A stretch of 64,000 nt of DNA from an uncultured Pelagibacteraceae bacterium (GTDB taxonomy: Bacteria > Pseudomonadota > Alphaproteobacteria > Pelagibacterales > Pelagibacteraceae). Position 1 is the stretch's first letter. Every line of letters begins with the position of its first letter. The translations under genes were made by a program, and so were the position numbers. The DNA lies in assembly GCA_902613915.1 (NCBI GenBank), contig CACMJB010000005.1:1-64000 (forward strand), read 5' to 3'. This document shows, piece by piece, positions 54,706 through 64,000 of the stretch. The notes under the pieces were generated by a model. The model searched no databases. It saw nothing but the letters and a program-made list of their open reading frames with translations, and was not told the origin of the DNA.

Positions 54706-55364
54706 AAATATTTTTCTATGATTTTTTCAAATCCAATAAAATCAGAAATTAATTCATCATGCTTTATTTCATTTTCATTTTTTTCTGTGTATCCATCTTT
54801 TACTAACACAAAAGGTAATTTGGCATTATGAGCAGAATTTGCATCTACGTCGCTGTCTCCAACCATAATAGTTTTTTTTAAATCACCACCGATTATTTCA
54901 ACGACATTTGTTAAATGTCTTGGATCAGGTTTGTTAAATTCGAATGTGTCAGCACCAGCAATATACTCAAAGTATTTACTCATATCTAATTTTTTTAAAA
55001 GATCGACTGCTAAATGTTCTCTTTTATTCGTACAGACCGCCATTGAAATTTTCTTTGATTTTGCCCAATTTAAAAATTCAAATATGCCATTTATTGGTTT
55101 GCTTTCATTATTAATATTTTCTGCATAAAATTTTATGAATTCATCGACCATTTTTTTTTTTATATTTTCATCTTTTATTTCTTTCTTAAAAGATCGTTGC
55201 ATCATTACCCACGCACCTCTTCCTGCCAATGTTTTAATATCTGATAATTTTTTTTGATTATGTCCATATTTTTTCATTACATAATTATGTGCTTGTATAA
55301 GATCTGGAGCTGTATCCACTAAAGTTCCGTCAAGATCGAATAAAATTGTATAAATTTGACTCAT
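54702..55364 (-). CDS. gph: HAD phosphatase, phosphoglycolate phosphatase-like
   Basis: LFDLDGTLVDTAPDLIQAHN, MAVCTNKREHLA, MVGDSDVDANSAHNAKLPFVLVKDGYT. Confidence 0.88.
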   Translation of the reverse strand: MSQIYTILFDLDGTLVDTAPDLIQAHNYVMKKYGHNQKKLSDIKTLAGRGAWVMMQRSFKKEIKDENIKKKMVDEFIKFYAENINNESKPINGIFEFLNWAKSKKISMAVCTNKREHLAVDLLKKLDMSKYFEYIAGADTFEFNKPDPRHLTNVVEIIGGDLKKTIMVGDSDVDANSAHNAKLPFVLVKDGYTEKNENEIKHDELISDFIGFEKIIEKYL

Positions 55365-55434
55365 TTTAAAAAGTATTAAAAAGAAATATTTTGTGACTTA
55401 TTTAAGTTACATTCATAATGTAAAGAATTTTTAA

Positions 55435-56079
55435 ATGAAAAGAAATACAAAATTAGACAAAGCTAATTCATATCGGTTATCACAGGAAGTTTTAAGAAAC
55501 AAAGCTTTATCTAAGGGAGTTAATTTAATTGCTCCTGAGACCGTTTTTTTGTCTCCAGACACATTTTTTGGAAAAAATGTAACTGTTGAGCCATATGTAG
55601 TTTTTGGTCCAAAAGTAAAGGTAGGAGATAATTCTTATATAAAATCATTTAGTCATATTGAGGGAACAAAAATTGAGAAAAATGTTTCAGTTGGTCCTTA
55701 TGCAAGATTAAGAGAAGGAACAATTTTGCAAAGCAATTCCAAAATTGGAAATTTTGTTGAAACTAAAAAATCAAATATAAATCAAAATTCTAAAGTAAAT
55801 CATCTTTCATATATTGGAGATGCTTCAATTGGAAAAAACTCAAACATAGGTGCTGGAACAATTACATGCAATTATGATGGTGTAAAAAAATCAAAAACAA
55901 AAATCTCTGATAATGTTTTCATTGGATCTAATTCATCACTTATAGCCCCAATTAGTATTGATAAAAAAAGCATAGTTGGCGCAGGCTCAGTAATAACAAA
56001 AAATGTAAAGAAAAAATCTCTAGCACTTACAAGAGCTCAGCAGGTTGAAATCAAAAATTATAAAAGAAAGAAAAAATAA
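55435..56079 (+). CDS. stand-alone GlmU C-terminal (LbH acetyltransferase) domain protein
   Basis: PETVFLSPDTFFGKNVTVEPYVVFGPKVKVG, SHIEGTKIEKNVSVGPYARLREGT, GAGTITCNYDGVKKSKTKISDNVFIGSNSSLIAP; no nucleotidyltransferase domain upstream. Confidence 0.85.
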   Translation: MKRNTKLDKANSYRLSQEVLRNKALSKGVNLIAPETVFLSPDTFFGKNVTVEPYVVFGPKVKVGDNSYIKSFSHIEGTKIEKNVSVGPYARLREGTILQSNSKIGNFVETKKSNINQNSKVNHLSYIGDASIGKNSNIGAGTITCNYDGVKKSKTKISDNVFIGSNSSLIAPISIDKKSIVGAGSVITKNVKKKSLALTRAQQVEIKNYKRKKK

Positions 56080-57896
56080 TGTGTGGAATTATTGGAATCG
56101 CAAGTAATAAACCTGTTTCAATTAACATAATTAATTCTCTTAAAAAATTAGAGTACAGAGGTTATGACTCTGCTGGATTAGCAACTCTAGATAATAATTT
56201 AATTGATGAAAAAAAATGTTCTGGAAGAGTAGATGAGTTAGAAAAAATATTATTTAAAAATCCCTCAAATGGAAATATTGGAATTGGTCATGTAAGATGG
56301 GCCACACACGGAATTCCTAATATTATTAATGCACATCCACACTCATCTGAAGATGTTTCTGTTGTTCATAATGGAATAATTGAGAACTCTGATGAATTAA
56401 AAAAAGATCTTGAAGAAAAAGGATTTAAATTTAAATCACAGACTGATACAGAGGTGATTACAATATTGATCACTCAATATTTAGAAAATTCACAACCTTT
56501 AGAATCAGTATTTAAAACTTTAAAAAAATTAAAGGGAAGCTTCGCTCTTGGTATCATATTTAAAAACCACTCAGACATGATTATTGGTGCGAGAAGAGGT
56601 AGCCCTTTAGCAGTAGGTTATTCAAATGATGAAAATTATTTAGGCTCTGACTCTTATGCTTTAAAGTCTATGACAAATAAAATCTCCTATTTAGATGATG
56701 GAGAGATATGTATGCTGACTAAAGATGATGTGACTTTTTACGATTCAAAACAAACTAAAATAAATAAAAAAGTTCACACTGTATCTGACGATGAAAATAC
56801 TTCTGAAAAAGGTGATTATAAAAACTTTATGTCAAAAGAGATTTTTGAACAATCAAGCACAATAAAAAAATGTATAAGCGAATATACTGACAGTCTTAAA
56901 AAAGATATTAATATTTATAATTTTCCAATAGATCCAAAAAAAATTAATAAGATAATATTAATTGGATGCGGTACTGCATATCATTCATGTTTAGTTGCTA
57001 AATATTGGCTTGAGGAATTATCATCAATTGATGTTGAAATAGATATAGCTTCTGAATTTCGATATAGAAATTTAAAATTTAACTCCAATAATTTATATAT
57101 TTTTGTTTCTCAATCTGGTGAAACTGCTGATACAGCTGCTGCTTTAGATATTTGTAAAAAAAATAAAGTTAAAACTTGTTCAATAGTCAATGTAGTTGAA
57201 AGTACAATTGCTAGAAATTCTGATTGGGTCTTACCTATTCATGCTGGTGCAGAAATTGGAGTGGCCTCAACAAAAGCTTTTTTAGGGCAATTAATAGTTT
57301 TATACATTCTCTCATTAAAACTTTCCATTGTGAGAGGTGATGTTGAAAAAAAAACTTACGATACCAATGTAGAAAACTTACAAAAACTTCCTGAATCAAT
57401 CAAAAATACACTAAAGCTTGAAAGTGAAATTCAATTAATGGCTAAAGAATTCTTAGATGCCAAGGGATCAATGTTTCTTGGAAGAGGGAATTCTTTTCCA
57501 GTTGCTCTGGAAGGTGCCCTAAAATTAAAAGAACTTTCTTATTTACATGCTGAAGGTTATCCAGCAGGAGAAATGAAACATGGACCTTTAGCTCTAATAG
57601 AAGAGGGTTTGCCAGTAATAGTGATTGCTCCAAAAGATAAATATTATGAAAAAACTCTTTCAAATATGCAGGAAGTTATAGCAAGAGGAGGTAAAATATT
57701 TTTTATAACTGATAATAGTAAAAGATTATTAAGTACTAATATTAGATATAAATTAAGAGTACCAAGAGTTGACAGTTTATTATCACCCTTGTTGTTAACT
57801 ATTCCTTTGCAGCTTTTAGCATATCATGTAGCTCTATTAAAAAATTGTGACATTGATAAACCTCGTAATTTAGCTAAGTCTGTTACAGTTGAGTAA
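56079..57896 (+). CDS. glmS: glutamine-fructose-6-phosphate aminotransferase
   Basis: MCGIIGIASNKPV, LEYRGYDSAGLA, GHVRWATHG, SQSGETADTAAAL; C-terminal KPRNLAKSVTVE. Confidence 0.97.
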   Translation: MCGIIGIASNKPVSINIINSLKKLEYRGYDSAGLATLDNNLIDEKKCSGRVDELEKILFKNPSNGNIGIGHVRWATHGIPNIINAHPHSSEDVSVVHNGIIENSDELKKDLEEKGFKFKSQTDTEVITILITQYLENSQPLESVFKTLKKLKGSFALGIIFKNHSDMIIGARRGSPLAVGYSNDENYLGSDSYALKSMTNKISYLDDGEICMLTKDDVTFYDSKQTKINKKVHTVSDDENTSEKGDYKNFMSKEIFEQSSTIKKCISEYTDSLKKDINIYNFPIDPKKINKIILIGCGTAYHSCLVAKYWLEELSSIDVEIDIASEFRYRNLKFNSNNLYIFVSQSGETADTAAALDICKKNKVKTCSIVNVVESTIARNSDWVLPIHAGAEIGVASTKAFLGQLIVLYILSLKLSIVRGDVEKKTYDTNVENLQKLPESIKNTLKLESEIQLMAKEFLDAKGSMFLGRGNSFPVALEGALKLKELSYLHAEGYPAGEMKHGPLALIEEGLPVIVIAPKDKYYEKTLSNMQEVIARGGKIFFITDNSKRLLSTNIRYKLRVPRVDSLLSPLLLTIPLQLLAYHVALLKNCDIDKPRNLAKSVTVE

Positions 57897-57897
57897 A

Positions 57898-58311
57898 ATG
57901 AAAAAAAAATATCAAGCGATGGTTCTCTCTTGTATGGATCCACGCTTTCAGCCGATAGTCTTTAACTACCTTAAAAAAAAGAAATTAAGTGGTAAATACA
58001 GTTCATTTACAATTACTGGTTCAGCTATTGGTGTTACAACAAGCAAATTTAAAAAATGGCATAAAACTTTTTGGGATAATTTTGAAACTTCAGTTAAATT
58101 ACACAATATAAAAAAATTAATTGTAATTAATCATCGAGATTGCGGTGCTGCTAAAATTGTTAATGGAAATAAAATTTTTGATAAATTTAACGAGACAAAA
58201 ATACATAGAGCCTCATTTGATGAAATAAGGAAAAAATTTAAAAAAAAATACCCAAGGTTAAAAATCGAATTAAAACTTATCTCCTTAAATAAAAAAATTG
58301 AAAATTTTTAA
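57898..58311 (+). CDS. beta-carbonic-anhydrase-like protein
   Basis: AMVLSCMDPRFQP, LIVINHRDCGAAKI; upstream TTG at 57889 also possible. Confidence 0.7.
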   Translation: MKKKYQAMVLSCMDPRFQPIVFNYLKKKKLSGKYSSFTITGSAIGVTTSKFKKWHKTFWDNFETSVKLHNIKKLIVINHRDCGAAKIVNGNKIFDKFNETKIHRASFDEIRKKFKKKYPRLKIELKLISLNKKIENF

Positions 58312-58388
58312 TACAATATCCGCTTTTTTAAGTTAATTTTTTTATTAGGATTGAATAGTTAGTCCTAATAATCTATATATACTACAAG

Positions 58389-59771
58389 TTGAATATGAAA
58401 AAATGGAATTTAAATAGCTGGACTAAATACCCTGCTAAACACCTACCTGTTTATAAGGATAAAGAGGAGCTTGATTTAGTTTTAGGTAAAATTAAAAAAT
58501 ATCCTCCATTAGTTTTTGCTGGAGAGTCTAGATCTCTAAAAAAATCTTTAGCAGAGGTTGCAGAAGGTAAAGCGTTTTTATTACAAGGTGGAGATTGTGC
58601 TGAGAGTTTTGCTGAATTTCATCCTGACAATATAAGAGATACCTTAAAAGTTCTTTTACAAATGTCTTTAGTTTTAACAGCATCAGCTTCGATGCCTGTT
58701 GTTAAAGTTGGCAGGATAGCTGGACAATTTTCTAAACCTAGAAGTGCACCTACTGAAAAAAAAGATGGAAAAGAATTACCAAGTTATCTTGGTGATAACA
58801 TTAATGGAATGGAATTTACTGAGAAGGCTAGAATTCCAGATGCGAAAAGATTATTTAGAGCATACTCTCAATCTGCTTCTACTTTAAACTTACTAAGAGC
58901 TTTTTCTCAAGGAGGTTTTGCCGATTTAAGACAAGTGCATTTATGGAATTTGGGATTCATTAAAGATAAAACTAAAGGTAAATATAAAGAGATTGAAGAT
59001 AAGATAAGTGATGCGCTCGCTTTCATGGAAGCTTGTGGAATTAATCCAGATAACAACAGAAAGTTAAGAACTGTAAACTTTTATACTTCACACGAAGCTT
59101 TACATTTGCCATTTGAGCAGTCTATGACTCGTGTAGACTCAACAACAGGTGAATATCATGACACCTCAGCTCATTTTGTATGGATAGGTGACAGAACAAG
59201 ACAACCTGACGGAGCTCATGTTGAATTTTGTAGAGGTATTAAAAATCCAATAGGTCTTAAGTGTGGCCCGACATTAAAACCAGAAGAGCTAATTAATTTA
59301 TGTAATATTCTAAATCCTGAAAATGAAGCTGGTAGATTAACATTAATTTCAAGATTTGGGGCTGACAATGTTCAAAAATATTTACCAAAATTAATGCAAA
59401 CAATCAAAAAAGAAGGTCTTAAAGTAATTTGGTCTTGTGATCCTATGCACGGAAACACAATTAAAGCAGCTTCTGGATTTAAAACAAGACCTTTTGAAAA
59501 TGTTCTTAAAGAAGTAAAAAATTTCTTTGCAGTAAGTCAAGCAGAAAAAAGTTATGCTGGTGGATTGCATATTGAAATGACTGGTCAAGATGTAACCGAA
59601 TGTACGGGTGGTACGCAAAAAATATCTGATAAAGATCTCTCTAGTAGATACAGAACGCATTGCGACCCAAGATTAAATGCAGACCAGGCTTTAGAGCTAG
59701 CTTTCTTGATTTCTGAAGAAATTAAGAAAAATTCAAAAATATCAAACAAAATTATTCAAGCTGCGTCTTAA
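58389..59771 (+). CDS. class II 3-deoxy-7-phosphoheptulonate (DAHP) synthase
   Basis: [77 protein letters not shown]. Confidence 0.96.
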   Translation: MNMKKWNLNSWTKYPAKHLPVYKDKEELDLVLGKIKKYPPLVFAGESRSLKKSLAEVAEGKAFLLQGGDCAESFAEFHPDNIRDTLKVLLQMSLVLTASASMPVVKVGRIAGQFSKPRSAPTEKKDGKELPSYLGDNINGMEFTEKARIPDAKRLFRAYSQSASTLNLLRAFSQGGFADLRQVHLWNLGFIKDKTKGKYKEIEDKISDALAFMEACGINPDNNRKLRTVNFYTSHEALHLPFEQSMTRVDSTTGEYHDTSAHFVWIGDRTRQPDGAHVEFCRGIKNPIGLKCGPTLKPEELINLCNILNPENEAGRLTLISRFGADNVQKYLPKLMQTIKKEGLKVIWSCDPMHGNTIKAASGFKTRPFENVLKEVKNFFAVSQAEKSYAGGLHIEMTGQDVTECTGGTQKISDKDLSSRYRTHCDPRLNADQALELAFLISEEIKKNSKISNKIIQAAS

Positions 59772-59791
59772 TAATTATTGTAATTATTAAG
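59767..59791. repeat. perfect 11-bp inverted repeat hairpin at DAHP synthase stop
   Basis: CTTAATAATTA-TTG-TAATTATTAAG. Confidence 0.7.
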
Positions 59792-59824
59792 ACCAAACCT
59801 TAAAAGAAAGGTAAGGTATTAATT

Positions 59825-60562
59825 ATGGATGTAAAAAAAAGAGCAAAAATAATAACCGACTGGATAGACAACTATTGCAATAATGCTTCTTATAAGCCAG
59901 AATCATTAGTAGTTGGAATATCGGGTGGAATAGACTCTTCTGTAGTTAGTGCTTTATGTGCAAACACTGGTAGAAAAACAATTGTGTTAACAATGCCAAT
60001 TAAACAAATTAAATCTCAACATGATTTAAGTTTAACACATGCTAAATGGTTAAAACAAAAATATAAAAATGTTGAACACCATTTGTTGGAGATGGATAAA
60101 ATCTTTAACTCATTTTCTCAAGTTTTAAATAAATTTGACAATGAGCATGGATATGCAAACTCAAGAGCAAGGTTGAGAATGGCGACCTTATACCAAGTAG
60201 CAGCAGCAAATAAAGGAATTGTTGTCGGAACAGGTAACAAAGTCGAAGATTTTGGCGTTGGTTTTTATACTAAATATGGTGATGGTGGGGTTGATATCTC
60301 CCCTATAGCTGACTGCAATAAATCTCAAGTGTGGGAGTTAGGTAGACATCTCGGTGTGTCCGAAGAAATAATTAACGCCCAACCAACAGACGGTCTATGG
60401 GATGATGGAAGAAACGACATAGAACAGCTTGGAATGAGTTACGCAGATTTAGAGAAAGCTATGGAAAATAAAGACAATCCAAACTATCAAAAATATTTAG
60501 AAATAAGAGAGAAAAATTTACACAAGATGAATCCGATACCGGTATGTACATTTAATGACTAG
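59825..60562 (+). CDS. nadE: NH3-dependent NAD+ synthetase
   Basis: LVVGISGGIDSSVVSALCAN, VVGTGNKVEDFGVGFYTKYGDGGVDISPIADCNKSQVWELGR. Confidence 0.95.
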   Translation: MDVKKRAKIITDWIDNYCNNASYKPESLVVGISGGIDSSVVSALCANTGRKTIVLTMPIKQIKSQHDLSLTHAKWLKQKYKNVEHHLLEMDKIFNSFSQVLNKFDNEHGYANSRARLRMATLYQVAAANKGIVVGTGNKVEDFGVGFYTKYGDGGVDISPIADCNKSQVWELGRHLGVSEEIINAQPTDGLWDDGRNDIEQLGMSYADLEKAMENKDNPNYQKYLEIREKNLHKMNPIPVCTFND

Positions 60563-61901
60563 CTTAAAATTAACAAACTCTTTAACAAAAAAAAAAGAAC
60601 TTTTTACACCCATCAATTCAAAAGAAATTACAATGTATGCTTGTGGCCCAACTGTTTATGATAACCCACATGTAGGAAACGCGAGAACTTTAGTCGTATT
60701 CGATACCTTGTTTAGAGTTTTAAAAAAGATTTTTCAAAATGTGAATTATGTGAGAAATATCACCGACGTTGATGATAAAATAATCGAAGCATCAAAGAAA
60801 AAAAATAAATCAATTCAAAAAATCACAGAAGAAGTTACTAAAGTTTTTCATGAAAATTGTAAATCACTGAACTGTCTACAACCATCTAGAGAGCCAAAAG
60901 CTACAGAACATATTAAAGAAATGATTAAAATGACAACTTCATTAATAAGTAAGAAATTTGCTTATGTTTCAGAAGGGCATGTATATTTTGCTGTTACAAG
61001 TTTTAAAGAATATGGAAAATTATCTAACAAAAACTTAGAAGAACTAAAAGCAGGATCAAGAATTGAAGTGTCAAAATTAAAAAAAAATCCCATGGATTTT
61101 GTTTTATGGAAACCTTCCTCAGATGAAGATCCTGGTTGGGACTCACCCTGGGGAAGAGGTAGGCCTGGCTGGCATTTAGAATGCTCAGTAATGAGTGAAA
61201 AATATTTGGGAAAAAACTTTGATATTCATGGCGGAGGTTTAGATTTAATTTTTCCTCATCATGAAAATGAAATTGCTCAATCATGCTGTAATAACGCAAC
61301 TCAAAAATTTTCAAATTATTGGGTGCACAACGGTTTTGTTACAATAAATAAAGAAAAAATGTCAAAATCCTTAGGAAATATCGTGACCATTTCAGACGCT
61401 GTTAAAAAATATTCTGGTCAAGTAGTTAGGTTAGCTCTTATGAGCGCTCACTATAGTCAGCCATTAGATTGGAATGAAAAACTTTTATTAGAACAAAAAT
61501 CTACAATTGAAAAATGGTATCAACTTTATGAAGACTCTGATGAAGAATTAGAAACAGAAGTAATTGAAAGTTTACTAGAGGATCTGAATACACCGGGATT
61601 TATTGCAAAAATTCATGAACTTTATAATGTTGCAAAAAAAGGAGATGAAAAAAGTAAAAAAAAATTTAATAGTGCTTGTAGGTTTATTGGATTATTTAAT
61701 CAAAGCAAAGATGAGTGGGATAAATTAAAAAGATCTGATTCAAAAATATCTGAAGAATTCATACTAAATAAAATTAATGAAAGATTGAATGCTAAAAATA
61801 ATGGTAATTATAAATTAGCAGATCAAATAAGAGATGAATTATTAAAAAAAGATGTAGTTATTGAAGATCAAAAGGATAAAACTGTTTGGAAATTTAAATG
61901 A
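60555..61901 (+). CDS. cysS: cysteinyl-tRNA synthetase
   Basis: YACGPTVYDNPHVGNARTLVVFDTLFRVL, GRPGWHLECSVMS, KMSKSLGN. Confidence 0.97.
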   Translation: MTSLKLTNSLTKKKELFTPINSKEITMYACGPTVYDNPHVGNARTLVVFDTLFRVLKKIFQNVNYVRNITDVDDKIIEASKKKNKSIQKITEEVTKVFHENCKSLNCLQPSREPKATEHIKEMIKMTTSLISKKFAYVSEGHVYFAVTSFKEYGKLSNKNLEELKAGSRIEVSKLKKNPMDFVLWKPSSDEDPGWDSPWGRGRPGWHLECSVMSEKYLGKNFDIHGGGLDLIFPHHENEIAQSCCNNATQKFSNYWVHNGFVTINKEKMSKSLGNIVTISDAVKKYSGQVVRLALMSAHYSQPLDWNEKLLLEQKSTIEKWYQLYEDSDEELETEVIESLLEDLNTPGFIAKIHELYNVAKKGDEKSKKKFNSACRFIGLFNQSKDEWDKLKRSDSKISEEFILNKINERLNAKNNGNYKLADQIRDELLKKDVVIEDQKDKTVWKFK

Positions 61902-63502
61902 GCAAAGAAAAAATATTTATTTTTGATACAACTTTAAGAGACGGAGCCCAAACAGAGGGTGTTGATTTTTCTTTAGAAGATAAAAAAAGAATTTCAAAAA
62001 TATTATCTAAAATTGGTCTTGATTATGTAGAGGGAGGTTGGCCAGGAGCTAATCCTGTTGATACAGAATTTTTTTCTAAGCCTCCTAATTTAAATAAATC
62101 TATCTTCACTGCTTTTGGAATGACAAAAAAAACAGGTCGTAGCGCTGAAAATGATCCATCTCTATCACCTTTGATCAATGCCTCATGCCCAGCTGTTTGT
62201 GTTGTGGGAAAAGCTTGGGATTTTCATGTCAAAACTGCTTTAGGCATAAAAAATGAGGATAATTTAGAAAATATAAGAGAGACCGCTAAGCATATAGTAA
62301 AAAATAAAAAAGAATTTTTATTTGATGCGGAACATTTTTTTGATGGTTTTAAAGAAAATCCTGATTATGCTTTAGATTGTTTAAAAAATGCATATGACCA
62401 AGGTGCAAGGTGGATAGTGCTTTGTGATACAAACGGTGGAACCTTGCCTCATGAGGTAGGCGAGATTGTTTCTAAAGTTACAAAAGTTATACCTGGAAAA
62501 AATTTAGGTATCCACGCTCATAACGATACTGAAAACGCTGTAGCTAATTCTTTAACGGCAATTCAAGCTGGAGTTAGACAGGTGCAAGGAACTATTAATG
62601 GTCTGGGAGAAAGATGTGGGAATGCAAATTTAATGTCTATTATACCAACATTATCTTTAAAGAAATCTTTCAGTGAAAAATTCGAACTTAATATTAAAAG
62701 AGAAAAACTTAGTTCTCTAACAGATTGTTCAAGATTATTAGACGAAATATTGAATAGAAAACCAAATAAAAGTTTACCTTATGTTGGAGCATCTGCCTTT
62801 TCTCACAAAGGAGGCCTGCACGTTTCTGCTGTAAAAAAAGATCCAAAAACTTACGAACATATTAATCCTAAACTAATAGGCAACCATAGAAATATTATAG
62901 TTTCAAATCAAGCTGGTCGCTCTAATATCTTATCTAGGCTAGAAGCTTATGGAGTTAAAATTGATTCTAAAGACAAGAAAATTCAAAAAATATTGGATGA
63001 AGTAAAAGAAAGAGAATTCAGTGGTTATTCCTACGATGGAGCAGACGCTTCTTTTGAACTATTAGCTAATAGATTACTTGGCAAAGTCCCTGAATATCTA
63101 AAAGTTGAAAGTTACGATGTAAATGTTTCAAAATCTAAAAATATTTCTACAAAAGCAAACGTTGTTTTTTTAATAGATGGAAAAAAAATAGAATGTAATG
63201 GTGAAGGAAATGGTCCAGTCAACGCTTTAGACAATGCAATTAGATCAAATTTTAAAAAAGTAGAAAAATATTATAATTATTTTTCAGATCTTAAGTTGTT
63301 AGATTATAAAGTAAGAATATTAAATACAGGCACCGAAGCCACGACAAGAGTTTTAATTGAAAGCACTGATAAAACAGGTAAGAGCTGGTTTACTATTGGA
63401 GTTTCTCCAAATATTATAGAAGCTTCATTTAAAGCTTTAATTGATAGTTTAGATTATAAACTTTACAAAGAAAAAGCTCCTGCAAATCTGAATGAAAAAT
63501 AA
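61898..63502 (+). CDS. cimA: citramalate synthase
   Basis: FDTTLRDGAQTEGVDFSLEDK, GIHAHNDTENAVANSL, INGLGERCGNANL; LeuA-dimer-like C-terminus. Confidence 0.93.
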   Translation: MSKEKIFIFDTTLRDGAQTEGVDFSLEDKKRISKILSKIGLDYVEGGWPGANPVDTEFFSKPPNLNKSIFTAFGMTKKTGRSAENDPSLSPLINASCPAVCVVGKAWDFHVKTALGIKNEDNLENIRETAKHIVKNKKEFLFDAEHFFDGFKENPDYALDCLKNAYDQGARWIVLCDTNGGTLPHEVGEIVSKVTKVIPGKNLGIHAHNDTENAVANSLTAIQAGVRQVQGTINGLGERCGNANLMSIIPTLSLKKSFSEKFELNIKREKLSSLTDCSRLLDEILNRKPNKSLPYVGASAFSHKGGLHVSAVKKDPKTYEHINPKLIGNHRNIIVSNQAGRSNILSRLEAYGVKIDSKDKKIQKILDEVKEREFSGYSYDGADASFELLANRLLGKVPEYLKVESYDVNVSKSKNISTKANVVFLIDGKKIECNGEGNGPVNALDNAIRSNFKKVEKYYNYFSDLKLLDYKVRILNTGTEATTRVLIESTDKTGKSWFTIGVSPNIIEASFKALIDSLDYKLYKEKAPANLNEK

Positions 63503-64000
63503 ATTTGGATTTATTCTTGTAAAAACACAACTGGGTGAAAATATAGGTGCATGCGCACGGTCAATGAAGAACTTTGGATTTTCTAAACTTCATATTGTCA
63601 GTCCAAAAATTAATTTTCCAAATCATAAAACTAAGGCAACTTCTGTTGGTGCGTATGACATAATTAACAAAGCAAAAGTTTTCGATAATGTGGAAAAAGC
63701 AATTGAACCTTTTAATTTAGTTATTGCCTTAAGTGCTAGAAGAAGAGATATTAATAAGAGACACATATCTCTTCAAAAATTTCAAAACATAATTAAAAGA
63801 GGGCAAAATCTAAATATTGGATTTATGTTTGGTCCAGAAGCTTCAGGCCTAACAAATCAAGATTTATCATTTTCAAACTATATAATGCAAATACCAACAT
63901 CAAAAAAATTTAAATCATTAAATTTATCCCATTCATTAACTGTTATTTGCTATGAAATATTTAAATTGATGAATGATAGTAAAATAAAAATTAACAATTT
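63492..64000 (+). CDS. TrmH/SpoU-family RNA methyltransferase (TrmJ-like), 3' truncated by window edge
   Basis: Own translation from ATG 63492: MKNKFGFILVKTQLGENIGACARSMKNFGFSKLHIVSPKINFPN...LNIGFMFGPEASGLTNQDLSFSNYIMQIPTSKKFKSLNLSHSLTVICYE; open to window end, so absent from the ORF track. Confidence 0.88.
   Translation, partial: MKNKFGFILVKTQLGENIGACARSMKNFGFSKLHIVSPKINFPNHKTKATSVGAYDIINKAKVFDNVEKAIEPFNLVIALSARRRDINKRHISLQKFQNIIKRGQNLNIGFMFGPEASGLTNQDLSFSNYIMQIPTSKKFKSLNLSHSLTVICYEIFKLMNDSKIKINN

Noticed and set aside
1-64000. Phage defence, toxin-antitoxin, prophage or secondary-metabolite systems
   Set aside because: No gene with recognisable motifs for these systems was found on either strand; nearly all ORFs fall in metabolic, transport or surface-glycan families.

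Overview
This is an AT-rich, tightly packed bacterial chromosomal window. The gene content and compaction look like a marine alphaproteobacterium of the SAR11/Pelagibacter type; that is inference from gene families and composition, not a database match. No prophage, integrase, transposase, CRISPR or rRNA was seen. One tRNA (elongator-type Met, CAT) lies between two paralogous DUF4422 genes.

Main blocks:
(1) 1-3093: a Zn-alcohol dehydrogenase end, then a six-gene operon of very small proteins (DUF1330, ABM-like, GYD-like, plus a membrane protein).
(2) 3288-14352: a taurine/sulfonate-like uptake and catabolism locus (tauABC, omega-aminotransferase, ald, phosphotransacetylase, Ldh-family dehydrogenase, racemase). 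It contains a striking cluster of four single-base frameshifts, each an extra A/T in an A/T homopolymer.
(3) 14635-23206: a surface polysaccharide island (DegT, rfbABCD-like, GT2, two DUF4422).
(4) 23207-28208: apt, mtnP, mtnA, a class II aldolase and a speD-speE fusion, forming a coherent polyamine/MTA-salvage ('DHAP shunt'-like) locus.
(5) 28651-42450: mixed metabolism, glycosyltransferases and transporters.
(6) 42476-45583: nrdAB with an unusual inverted-repeat promoter.
(7) 45584-48876: znuA (54-bp His-rich repeats), znuCB and zur with two Zur boxes.
(8) 48926-50811: proXW-type uptake genes with a possible structured leader.
(9) 52044-64000: prpBC-like genes, gph, a stand-alone GlmU acetyltransferase domain, glmS, DAHP synthase, nadE, cysS, cimA and a partial TrmH-family methyltransferase.

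The best candidates for follow-up are the clustered homopolymer frameshifts, the small-protein operon, the MTA/polyamine locus, the nrdAB promoter architecture and the proX leader.
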